From contig JALHTN010000285.1 in assembly GCA_022865865.1 (NCBI GenBank), positions 1 to 8,510 of the forward strand: 8,510 nt of DNA, read 5' to 3'. Origin of the DNA: Anaerolineales bacterium. Its GTDB lineage: Bacteria > Chloroflexota > Anaerolineae > Anaerolineales > UBA4823. The notes beneath the pieces were generated by a model. It did not search any database, was not told the DNA's origin, and worked only from the letters and a program-made list of their open reading frames with translations. The position numbers were made by a program, and so were the translations under genes. Positions 1-5,853 of the stretch are shown here, one piece after another. Within the stretch, counting starts at the first letter, position 1. Each line of letters begins with the position of its first letter.

Positions 1-113
1 CGCCGCCGAATTCCCCCTTCGCTGATACCTAATTCGGTTGCGATTTTGGTATAGGGCATGCGCCCGTCGTACTGCAAATAGGAGACGATAGCGCGGTCAG
101 TTTCATCCAGCAT
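1..113 (-). CDS. Lrp/AsnC-family transcriptional regulator, N-terminal part (cut by window edge)
   Basis: The minus strand reads 37 codons from an ATG at 111-113, beginning MLDETDRAIVSYLQYDGR and continuing through MPYTKIATELGISEGGIRR to the window edge. The LDETDRAIV opening, the DGR turn and the helix-turn-helix IATELGISEGGIRR are the signature of the Lrp/AsnC (feast/famine) family. These are DNA-binding regulators of about 150 residues with a C-terminal ligand-binding RAM domain, which lies outside the window. The start is well fixed: reading upstream in frame, a TAA stop occurs at 138-140 with no other start codon before it. No Shine-Dalgarno site precedes it. The gene is divergent from the amidohydrolase at 377, and the 260-bp gap is full of CGAATT-type sites, so autoregulation and control of the hydrolase are likely (inference). 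The ligand cannot be told from this fragment. Confidence 0.88.
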   Translation of the reverse strand, partial: MLDETDRAIVSYLQYDGRMPYTKIATELGISEGGIRR

Positions 114-119
114 ATGTAT

Positions 120-147
120 ATTGTACCGAAAATCGTATTAAAATCAA
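120..147 (-). promoter_or_regulatory. Putative promoter of the Lrp-family gene, predicted leaderless
   Basis: On the minus strand TTGATT (plus 142-147) lies 16 bp before TACAAT (plus 120-125), a good sigma70-type pair. A start site 6-7 bases past the -10 box would fall on or next to the ATG at 113-111, so the message would have almost no 5' leader. This agrees with the absence of a Shine-Dalgarno site. The spacer overlaps the first ACCGAAAATCGTATT site, which would suit autorepression. The elements are seen; their function is inferred. Confidence 0.5.
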
Positions 148-195
148 GTTAAAATAACCGAATTCGTATTTTCTAATAAAAATTTATACGAATTC
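125..195. promoter_or_regulatory. Candidate Lrp-type operator array (ACCGAAtt-CGTATT repeats)
   Basis: Three related sites lie in this stretch. ACCGAAAATCGTATT is at 125-139 and ACCGAATTCGTATT at 157-170. The two are direct repeats with starts 32 bp apart, about three helical turns. The third is ATACGAATTC at 186-195, the exact reverse complement of GAATTCGTAT at 160-169, giving a perfect 10-bp inverted repeat with a 16-bp spacer. Arrays of degenerate sites on one DNA face are typical of Lrp/AsnC octamers, and the regulator gene is adjacent. The repeats are directly visible; their binding by this regulator is inferred. Confidence 0.5.
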
Positions 196-252
196 CTTTA
201 TTGGATTAAATTAACTACTCCGCATTGGATCGAATGATTTTGATCGCAATCC

Positions 253-282
253 TGGCTGCATCGAATTAATTCGGTATATAAT
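253..282 (+). promoter_or_regulatory. Putative promoter of the amidohydrolase gene with overlapping palindromic operator
   Basis: A perfect TATAAT is at 277-282. Upstream at an 18-bp spacing is only a weak -35 (TGGCTG, 253-258), which suggests need for an activator or a regulated promoter. A perfect 12-bp palindrome, CGAATTAATTCG (262-273), fills the spacer and shares the CGAATT core with the sites at 157-195. A protein bound there would directly touch RNA polymerase. A start near 289 would leave a leader of about 88 nt before the ATG. Function is inferred from position. Confidence 0.45.
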
Positions 283-299
283 TGGCAATATTGTCAAAA

Positions 300-314
300 A
301 ACCATTTAATGGTT
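300..314. repeat. Perfect inverted repeat AACCATT-T-AATGGTT in the amidohydrolase leader
   Basis: Seven-base arms flank a single central T, about 10-25 bases past the predicted transcription start and about 60 bases before the coding region. Its sequence differs from the CGAATT sites, so it may be a site for a second regulator or a short RNA stem (AACC/GGTT with an ATTTAAT loop). No riboswitch or leader-peptide pattern is seen around it. Confidence 0.35.
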
Positions 315-376
315 CGTTATCTGCCGCGCTGGTTTATCTCAGCTCAACTGCGCATAGATGCAAATCCACGGAGAAC

Positions 377-2011
377 ATGATGAGCAATTCAAAAGCGGAC
401 CTGGTATTGAAGAATGGCGCCATTTACACGGTGGATAAAGTCAATTTGTGGGCTGAAGCGATGGTCATCTCAGGCGAGAGAATCGTCTTTGTCGGGTCCA
501 ACCAGGATGTAGAATCTTACATCAATCCTGAAGCTGAGGTCATAGATTTAGAAGGAAAGATGGTTTTACCCAGTTTTGTGGATGCACACTCCCATCCTTC
601 ACATGCAATCGACTTGTTTGGCAACATCAACCTGTACCCGTTGGACTCTAACGAGAAATACCAGGGAAGCATCCGGCAATTTTTTGTGAATAACCCAAAC
701 CGGGAAGTTTATCGGGGCAGCGGCTGGGATAACACTGTCTTCCCAAATCAGGGTCCAAGAAAAGAAATCTTAGATGCGATCATTGCCCACAAACCTGTTT
801 CCCTGGTTTCCAATGATGGTCATTCCCTGTGGGTGAACTCCGCCACTCTTGAAGGTGCACAAATTACCAAAGATACTCCCGATCCTGACGGTGGGGTGAT
901 AGAACGAGATCCTGAGACTGGTGAACCCAATGGTACCCTCAGGGAGACAGCTATGAAATTGGTGGATAATGTAATCCCGGGATATTCTCAAGAAGAAAGA
1001 GTGAATACATTATTGCATTACCAGGAGATGGCCTTCGAGGCTGGGGTGACGATGTGCCATGATGCCATGCTGGAAGAAGAGAACATTGCTGGGTTCCAGG
1101 CACTGGAGAATAAAGGCTTATTGCATATGAACTTCAGGGGTTCGATATTGATTGAACCTGACCGACCAGTTGACACTCAAATTAAAATGCTGCTCAGCCA
1201 ACGTGAGAGAAATAGCCACCCAAAATTTCAAACAAATACAGCAAAATTATTCGTCGATGGGGTTGTGGAGGGGGGGACTGCTTATTTACTTGAACCTTAT
1301 TCTAATCGACCCGATTCTTATGGCGAACTGATATGGGAGCCGCAGCAGCTGAATGAAATGTGCGCCGCATTGGATAAGGAGAAGATCCAGATCCATATTC
1401 ATGTAATTGGTGATGCAGCTGCCAGGATTGCGCTGGATGCGCTTGAGTTTGCACAGAAGAATAATGGAAAGCGAGATGCGCGCCATTTAATCACTCACCT
1501 GCAGCTGGTGATGCTGGAAGATATCCTCAGATTTAAGCATCTCGATGTAATCGGAATACCGAATCCATACTGGTTCAAGATCGACGACTATTACTCGATC
1601 CTTGCGCTCCCATATCTTGGAAAAAAACGCGCTGATCAGGAATATCCAATGCGTAGTTTTTTGGAAGCCGGGGTGAGGATGGCATCGGCGAGCGACTTCC
1701 CGGTCACGATTCCCTTCGATCCATTAATCGGCATTGAGACCGGGGTTACCCGGTCACTAGTTGGGACTGCAAGCGATGAAATATTGTGGGCAGAGGAGAG
1801 AGTGAATCTTGAGGATATGATCGCCAGTTTTACAATTAATGGAGCCTATGCAAATTTCTTAGAAAATGAAACAGGTTCACTGGAAGTGGGCAAGCAAGCT
1901 GATTTCATTGTTTTAGATCAGAATTTATTTGAAATTCCAGCACCCGAGATCGCCAATACGAAAATCCTGATTACCTTTATCCAAGGCAAAGCGGTGTTTC
2001 GAGCGGTATAA
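377..2011 (+). CDS. Amidohydrolase family 3 metal-dependent hydrolase (YtcJ-like)
   Basis: A 544-residue cytoplasmic enzyme with no signal peptide, of usual length for Amidohydrolase_3 proteins, which hydrolyse C-N bonds of amides, formamides or cyclic amides. The N-terminal beta-sandwich part (DLVLKNGAIYTVD, residues 8-20) is followed by the metal motif DAHSH (70-74; H71, H73). Next come the family hallmark NDGHSLWVNS (146-155), K290 in TAKLFVDG, the histidines of IHIHVIGDAA (H340, H342), THLQL (H374) and the catalytic aspartate in ASASDFPV (D440). The end returns to the sandwich (GSLEVGKQADFIVLD, 500-514). ATG codons lie at 377 and 380. The GGAGA at 370-374 is 2 bases from the first and 5 from the second, so 380 is the better start by spacing. 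The gene stands alone, divergent from the Lrp-family regulator and probably controlled by it. The substrate is not predictable; an amino-acid-derived or nitrogenous compound would suit an Lrp partner (inference). Confidence 0.93.
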   Translation: MMSNSKADLVLKNGAIYTVDKVNLWAEAMVISGERIVFVGSNQDVESYINPEAEVIDLEGKMVLPSFVDAHSHPSHAIDLFGNINLYPLDSNEKYQGSIRQFFVNNPNREVYRGSGWDNTVFPNQGPRKEILDAIIAHKPVSLVSNDGHSLWVNSATLEGAQITKDTPDPDGGVIERDPETGEPNGTLRETAMKLVDNVIPGYSQEERVNTLLHYQEMAFEAGVTMCHDAMLEEENIAGFQALENKGLLHMNFRGSILIEPDRPVDTQIKMLLSQRERNSHPKFQTNTAKLFVDGVVEGGTAYLLEPYSNRPDSYGELIWEPQQLNEMCAALDKEKIQIHIHVIGDAAARIALDALEFAQKNNGKRDARHLITHLQLVMLEDILRFKHLDVIGIPNPYWFKIDDYYSILALPYLGKKRADQEYPMRSFLEAGVRMASASDFPVTIPFDPLIGIETGVTRSLVGTASDEILWAEERVNLEDMIASFTINGAYANFLENETGSLEVGKQADFIVLDQNLFEIPAPEIANTKILITFIQGKAVFRAV

Positions 2012-2337
2012 TCATGGAGATCAAATAATATTCTGCTGCTTGGTTGATCCTTTTCATCAGTAGGAATATACCAAAATTCTTTCCTTGGTTTATTTATTGG
2101 TCCCTTGTACCTGTTAAAAGAAATGGAATCTGGTACCCAATGGACCTGAGCTGAGTGACCAATATTGAAGATTGATCTGGGGGTTTTCATTGAAGGCTAT
2201 TGGAAAGAAATCATTTTGTTAAAATAGCTTGCTCGCCATCATTCCCAAAGGGATCAATTACACGAGTGATGTTAAATTCATTATCCCTGCCGCGAGATGA
2301 AGCTCCAGTATTTATTGTCCTCTGGGAGGTACCTGTT
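2012..2337. other. Intergenic region, 326 bp, with possible eroded minus-strand coding
   Basis: No plus-strand gene can be supported here. A weak plus-strand promoter match, TTGATC (2044-2049), 17 bp, TATACC (2067-2072), is the only candidate for the downstream kinase and would give a leader of over 250 nt. An imperfect stem pairs GGTCC (2099-2103), TTG and TACC with GGTA, CAA and GGACC (2142-2146) around a loop of about 20 nt; no U-run follows, so it is not a normal terminator. On the minus strand, one frame from about 2335 down to a TGA at 2211-2213 and another from an ATG at 2188-2190 down to 1918 look mildly protein-like, but neither matches a family I recognise. Confidence 0.4.
2324..2330 (+). 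promoter_or_regulatory. Ribosome binding site that fixes the TTG start of the kinase
   Basis: GGGAGGT lies 7 bases before TTG 2338-2340 and is among the strongest Shine-Dalgarno sites in the window. No comparable site precedes the in-frame ATG at 2200, so this site decides the start. Confidence 0.7.
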
Positions 2338-3345
2338 TTGGAAAAGAAAATAAAAGAAAGATACAGCGACCAAATCCTGTATCATGCCATGACGGCATTC
2401 GGTATCCGCGCTGACCAGATCCAGATCCTGGATGGGTTTGAGAGTTTTATTTATGAGTTCGACCGGGATAATAAAAGCTATATACTGCGTATAGGCCACA
2501 GTTTACGGCGATCTGAAAACCTGATGCGGGGAGAGATTGATTGGATCAATTACCTGCATCAAGGAGGTGCGGGTGTTTCCCAAGCAATCGTTTCAGAGGC
2601 TGGAGATTTGGTTATTCGGATTGATGATGGGTTTGGTGAATGTTTCCTGGCAACTGCATTTGAGAAAGCATGCGGTAGTCCTCCTAGAAAGGACGATTTG
2701 GGCACTGGATTCTATGAAAACTATGGCCGCTTATTGGGGAAAATTCATGCCCTGACGAAAACATATCTGCCAGCAGAACCAGCATGGAAAAGAATGGAAT
2801 GGGATGGTCCAGAGATGTCTGAAATCCAGGCCTTGTCTCAAGAATCAGAATCTGTGATTATTGATAAATATACCGATCTCAAAAGAAATCTCGACGCACT
2901 TCCCAAATCGCGGGAATCGTACGGCCTTATCCACCAGGATGCTCATCTAGGCAATCTTTTTGTGGATGAAATGGGAGCGATCACGCTCTTTGATTTCGAT
3001 GACTGCACTTACAGCTGGTTTATGAATGACATTGCTATCGTGTTGTTCTATATTGCTTTAGGTCAAGAGGATCAAGCCGCATTTACGAAGGAATTTATGA
3101 CTCGTTTTCTGCGAGGGTATCGGTTGGAAAACCAGATGAAGGAGGAATGGTTGGTTCAAATCCCATCTTTCTTGAAGCTGCGGGAGATTGACCTTTATGC
3201 AGTCATTCACCGCAGTTTCGATGTGGACAACCTGGACGATCCCTGGGTTGCGAATTATATGCGCGACCGTAAAACCCGCATTGAAAATGGGGTTCCCTTC
3301 ATTGATTTCGATTTCGGGAGATTAAAATTTTCTGAACTCCTCTGA
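2338..3345 (+). CDS. APH-fold phosphotransferase (aminoglycoside phosphotransferase family), TTG start
   Basis: A 335-residue kinase-like protein of the APH/choline kinase/homoserine kinase II superfamily (PF01636), which moves the ATP gamma-phosphate to a small-molecule hydroxyl. Counted from the TTG start, the N-lobe runs to about residue 110, with YILRIGH (48-54) in the strand that normally carries the ATP-binding Lys/Arg and E66 as likely helix-C glutamate. The catalytic loop is HQDAHLGNLF (H199, D201, N206), and the metal-binding DFD follows in TLFDFDDCTYSW (D219-D222). The frame is open back to an ATG at 2200, but TTG 2338-2340 is chosen: GGGAGGT (2324-2330) sits 7 bases before it and the 46 residues upstream do not resemble the family. 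All key residues are present, so it should be active. The substrate is unknown; the family name does not imply drug resistance. It stands alone, with no supported partner. Confidence 0.88.
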   Translation: MEKKIKERYSDQILYHAMTAFGIRADQIQILDGFESFIYEFDRDNKSYILRIGHSLRRSENLMRGEIDWINYLHQGGAGVSQAIVSEAGDLVIRIDDGFGECFLATAFEKACGSPPRKDDLGTGFYENYGRLLGKIHALTKTYLPAEPAWKRMEWDGPEMSEIQALSQESESVIIDKYTDLKRNLDALPKSRESYGLIHQDAHLGNLFVDEMGAITLFDFDDCTYSWFMNDIAIVLFYIALGQEDQAAFTKEFMTRFLRGYRLENQMKEEWLVQIPSFLKLREIDLYAVIHRSFDVDNLDDPWVANYMRDRKTRIENGVPFIDFDFGRLKFSELL

Positions 3346-3492
3346 AGTTGGACCAATAACTAATTGTTGACCGCCCGTGAAAATTGCAGGAGATCAAAAT
3401 CAATTTGGCTAGTTTTCAATAAATCGTAATTCCGCGGATTCTTCAGGAAACACCTAATACAGAATAATTTTGAAATCCAGCCTTGCGCAGGA

Positions 3493-4104
3493 TTATTTTT
3501 TGGATATTTTCTGGTAGTGCCGCTGGGCTTTGGCACGGTTTCCACAGCTCTCCATGCTGCACCAGCGCCGGCTGTGATTGCGGCTGGTATCCAAGTATAG
3601 ATACCCACATCCACGATCATCCGCACATTCTCCAACTCGTTTGACATCCTGTGAGGTAATCAGATTCGCGGCTTCACGCAGGATCGGCCAAAGCATCCTA
3701 TCCAAAGATGTTTCGCTATTCTGCCAGGTCCAAGGTAATCCATCATCAGAGGGGGATATTTGACTCTTTGCATATGCTTCATTGAGATAACGATTAAACC
3801 TGGAAAAATCAGAATCATCTGCTTTTTCTCCATGAGCAACTGCGGAGAATAACCTGTAGATGGTTTCGCGTATTGCAAGGGCTTGCCTTAAGGCCTTTGA
3901 GGCTTCCTGAGGATTCTGATTAGTTTTGTCCTGCAAATCCCGTGCCGCGCTCTTCGAGACCAGTCCAGCATTTAATGACCATGACACCAGGTCCGAGTAT
4001 GTCTCCAGCATTTCATCAGGTCGCTCGCTAGCGTGAAACTCAGCGGTATTGGCGAAATCCAAGACCAAATTCCCAGAATCTAAATCCCAATCTTTATGCA
4101 CCAT
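3493..4104 (-). CDS. CGNR zinc-finger / ABATE-domain putative transcriptional regulator
   Basis: A complete 203-residue protein. Residues about 8-140 form the ABATE domain (PF07336, 'putative stress-induced transcription regulator'), starting with the usual GNLVLDFANTAEF (11-23). Residues about 158-200 are the zf-CGNR domain: C160, C166, C182 and C187 in CADDRGCGYLYLDTS, RRWCSMES and CGNRAKAQRHY make the zinc site, followed by a basic, presumably DNA-contacting tail. Family members are usually about 180-210 residues, so it looks intact. The ATG is at 4102-4104 with GGAGA 10 bases upstream. It is divergent from the small-protein/EamA pair, with 138 bp between. That gap holds repeated CTAACC/GGTTAG elements, so it may control both directions (inference). 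It ends 147 bp from the converging kinase gene. That gap shows no gene and only weak short stems, none followed by a U-run. Confidence 0.92.
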   Translation of the reverse strand: MVHKDWDLDSGNLVLDFANTAEFHASERPDEMLETYSDLVSWSLNAGLVSKSAARDLQDKTNQNPQEASKALRQALAIRETIYRLFSAVAHGEKADDSDFSRFNRYLNEAYAKSQISPSDDGLPWTWQNSETSLDRMLWPILREAANLITSQDVKRVGECADDRGCGYLYLDTSRNHSRRWCSMESCGNRAKAQRHYQKISKK

Positions 4105-4152
4105 AATGAGAGTTTCTCCAATTTAAGGATAATTCTAACCTTCGTAATTCTC

Positions 4153-4187
4153 TTGACGGGTTAGTATTTGTGTGATAGACTCTAACC
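4153..4187 (+). promoter_or_regulatory. Promoter of the small protein-EamA unit, bracketed by a GGTTAG/CTAACC operator-like repeat
   Basis: TTGACG (4153-4158), a 17-bp spacer and TAGACT (4176-4181) preceded by TG at 4173-4174 (extended -10) form the clearest promoter in the window. GGTTAG (4159-4164) directly follows the -35 box and its reverse complement CTAACC (4182-4187) directly follows the -10 box, 23 bp centre to centre. A third CTAACC lies at 4135-4140 on the side of the divergent CGNR gene. The layout suits a dimeric repressor that blocks polymerase; the adjacent CGNR protein is the natural candidate (inference). Confidence 0.6.
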
Positions 4188-4242
4188 ACTAAATTCATTA
4201 TAGTAGGTTATAAGATGACTGTCAAGCAGGAGGAGTTGAGCG

Positions 4243-4479
4243 ATGATCATTAATGAATATCTAATGCGATTACGTCATGAAGAATTTCTGGCAGAAGCTG
4301 AGCGCAACCGGCTGCTGGCAACGGCGGTACATCATCCAGCCAGAGTGATATCCACATATACCAGGTTTCTTACCTGGTTGGGAGGGTTGATGAGCAGATG
4401 GGGCAGCCGGCTTGAAAAACGCTTCGGTGCAGAGGCTGCGGTCAATCATTCTCCTATTGATCGAAGCCTCGAAGTATAA
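4243..4479 (+). CDS. Unrecognised 78-aa basic, partly amphipathic small protein
   Basis: I do not recognise a named family. The ATG has a strong Shine-Dalgarno site, AGGAGG (4228-4233), 9 bases upstream, lies downstream of the best promoter in the window and heads a two-gene unit with the EamA transporter 42 bases on. Residues 4-26 (EYLMRLRHEEFLAEAERNR onward) should form a charged helix with heptad-like spacing. Residues about 36-60 (ISTYTRFLTWLGG then LMSRWGSRLEKRF) look like an amphipathic or membrane-associating helix rather than a true spanning segment. There is no signal peptide, cysteine pair or known motif. The TTG/Leu-rich middle and basic C-terminal helix would suit a membrane-peripheral accessory peptide, but this is only inference. 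The context supports it being a real gene co-expressed with an exporter and controlled by the CGNR protein. Confidence 0.68.
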   Translation: MIINEYLMRLRHEEFLAEAERNRLLATAVHHPARVISTYTRFLTWLGGLMSRWGSRLEKRFGAEAAVNHSPIDRSLEV

Positions 4480-4521
4480 TTGCGAAGAATATTTTCTCAC
4501 ACCCATTAATCAGGCAGGTAT

Positions 4522-5439
4522 ATGCATAACGCTTCTCTTTATTTGATTACCGTCTTTATTTGGGGTTCGACCTGGTTGGCGATCAAATACCAATTAGGAG
4601 TAGTTTCCCCGGAGCTATCAGTTGCATACCGATTTGGCTTGGCAGCTGTGATCTTGATCGTCTTCAGCCTGGTTCGCCGGCTGCCATTGCGGTTCAATAT
4701 TAAATCTCATGGTTTCTTTGCATTACAGGGACTCTTGTTGTTTTCACTGAACTACATCCTGGTCTACCTGGCAGAGGGCTATCTGACCAGCGGTTTGGTG
4801 GCGATCATATTTTCCTTAATCATCGTCTTTAACGTATTGTTTGGAACCATTTTCCTTGGAAATCCGATTCGCAAGCAAGTGATGGTTGGCGCAGTACTCG
4901 GTTTAGCGGGATTAGCCCTGGTATTTTGGCCTGAACTCTCAGTCCTGAGCATATCCAGCCAGAAAATAGTAGGCATGATTTTGGCTTTAATCGCTACGGT
5001 TTCTGCCTCATTGGGAAATGTCGTTTCAGCTCGCAACCAGAAGCATGAATTGCCAGTCGTCCAAACCAATGCGTACGGTATGCTCTATGGTGCCCTGTTT
5101 ATGCTGGTATTGGCAGTAATCCGGGGTGCGCAGTTGGAATTTGATACCTCTCCGAGTTATATATTGTCATTGTTTTACCTGGCGATATTCGGGTCAGTGA
5201 TCGCTTTTGGCAGCTACCTGACACTGTTAGGACGAATCGGGCTCGACCGGGCAGCGTATGTCACAGTGCTGTTCCCCGTCATTGCCCTTGTATTATCAAC
5301 TATTTTCGAAGATCTGGTGTGGGGGCTGCCCCAACTTATGGGAGTAGTGCTGATTTTGCTTGGTAATGCTGTCGTGCTGACAAAAAAGGGCAGATTCAAC
5401 TTACGAAAAAGATTGATGGGAGATTCGGTGCCGAATTGA
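4522..5439 (+). CDS. EamA-family (DMT superfamily) transporter
   Basis: A 305-residue inner-membrane protein with about ten hydrophobic segments (approx. 5-24, 33-51, 65-84, 92-112, 121-138, 149-167, 184-200, 213-236, 244-262, 270-287) in the two five-helix EamA repeats (PF00892). The first helix carries the family's WGSTWLAIK (14-22), and the second repeat ends with DRAAYVTVLFPVIALVLS (242-259), the usual 'A..LxPV.A' helix. A positive tail (KKGRFNLRKR) is expected in the cytoplasm. DMT exporters move amino acids, nucleotide-type metabolites or small toxic compounds; the substrate cannot be read from sequence. The ATG has AGG at 4512-4514 as ribosome site, 7 bases upstream. It follows the 78-aa gene by 42 bases and probably shares its promoter. 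Confidence 0.93.
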   Translation: MHNASLYLITVFIWGSTWLAIKYQLGVVSPELSVAYRFGLAAVILIVFSLVRRLPLRFNIKSHGFFALQGLLLFSLNYILVYLAEGYLTSGLVAIIFSLIIVFNVLFGTIFLGNPIRKQVMVGAVLGLAGLALVFWPELSVLSISSQKIVGMILALIATVSASLGNVVSARNQKHELPVVQTNAYGMLYGALFMLVLAVIRGAQLEFDTSPSYILSLFYLAIFGSVIAFGSYLTLLGRIGLDRAAYVTVLFPVIALVLSTIFEDLVWGLPQLMGVVLILLGNAVVLTKKGRFNLRKRLMGDSVPN

Positions 5440-5453
5440 TCAGTGCTTGGCAC
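5423..5453 (+). other. Two small stems at the EamA 3' end, between converging genes
   Basis: ATTCGG-TG-CCGAAT (5423-5436) is a perfect inverted repeat in the last codons of the transporter, and GTGC-TTG-GCAC (5443-5453) follows the stop codon. The next gene converges with only 30 bp between. The second stem is short and followed by AATTTGACA rather than a U-run, so a bidirectional terminator is possible but weak. ATTCGG/CCGAAT also resembles the sites at 125-275, probably by chance. Confidence 0.25.
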
Positions 5454-5469
5454 AATTTGACATCAGGGT

Positions 5470-5853
5470 TTAATCCTCAAGCGGAATCGAGACATCTGAG
5501 ATCAGATTCCATTCACCATCTTCAAACCAGTAAACGGCTAAAAACCTGACTGTATAGTCAAACCTTATCCCGTTATTTTCTCCTACACCTCTCCAGCGAC
5601 CAATCAAGAGCGCAATATCCCCGAATAGCCTAATTTCATACTGGTCACTTTTTGCTGTTTCCCACCTGCGGTTACCAGATCTGTACGAAGCGAGCAGTTC
5701 TTCTTTACCGATCACAGAACCATCTGATTGAATCTGGCGGTATTGGTCCCCAAGAATAGCTTCCAGCACCTCAAGGTCCAGGTCGAGATGAGCAGCTGCC
5801 CATTTTCGCTCCGTCTCGATTAAATCCGCGATCATTTTTGACTCGTCATCCAT
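5470..5853 (-). CDS. DUF4440 / SnoaL-like (NTF2-fold) protein
   Basis: A 127-residue protein with the NTF2-like fold, of usual length (about 120-130). The helical start IADLIETERKWAAAHLDLDLEVLEAILGDQY is followed by the curved-sheet strands YRQIQSDGSVIGKEEL, YEIRLFGDIALLIGRW, FDYTVRFLAVYWFEDGEWNLISDVSIPL. The GDIALLIGRW ... DGEWNLISD pattern is typical of DUF4440 (PF14534). Members are small enzymes or binding proteins of unknown ligand. It is the last gene of the minus-strand cluster and overlaps the kinase remnant by 22 bases. ATG codons lie at 5851-5853 (M1) and 5833-5835 (M7). Neither has a good Shine-Dalgarno site, but M7's ATG overlaps the remnant's TGA as ATGA, so coupled translation from M7 is possible. 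The native leader was probably lost when the kinase C-lobe was deleted (inference). Confidence 0.82.
   Translation of the reverse strand: MDDESKMIADLIETERKWAAAHLDLDLEVLEAILGDQYRQIQSDGSVIGKEELLASYRSGNRRWETAKSDQYEIRLFGDIALLIGRWRGVGENNGIRFDYTVRFLAVYWFEDGEWNLISDVSIPLED

Noticed and set aside
2200..2337. 46-residue N-terminal extension of the kinase from ATG 2200
   Set aside because: No Shine-Dalgarno site at 2200, sequence unlike the family, and a strong ribosome site directs TTG 2338.
2338..3345. Antibiotic-resistance call for the APH-fold kinase
   Set aside because: The superfamily is broad and nothing in sequence or context points to aminoglycosides.
3474..3494. AATCC ... GGATT stem past the CGNR gene as a terminator
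   Set aside because: Five-base stem with a long loop and no U-run on the minus strand.
3360..3647. 95-codon minus-strand reading frame at the CGNR gene end
   Set aside because: It overlaps the CGNR zinc-finger coding in another frame and has no family features.
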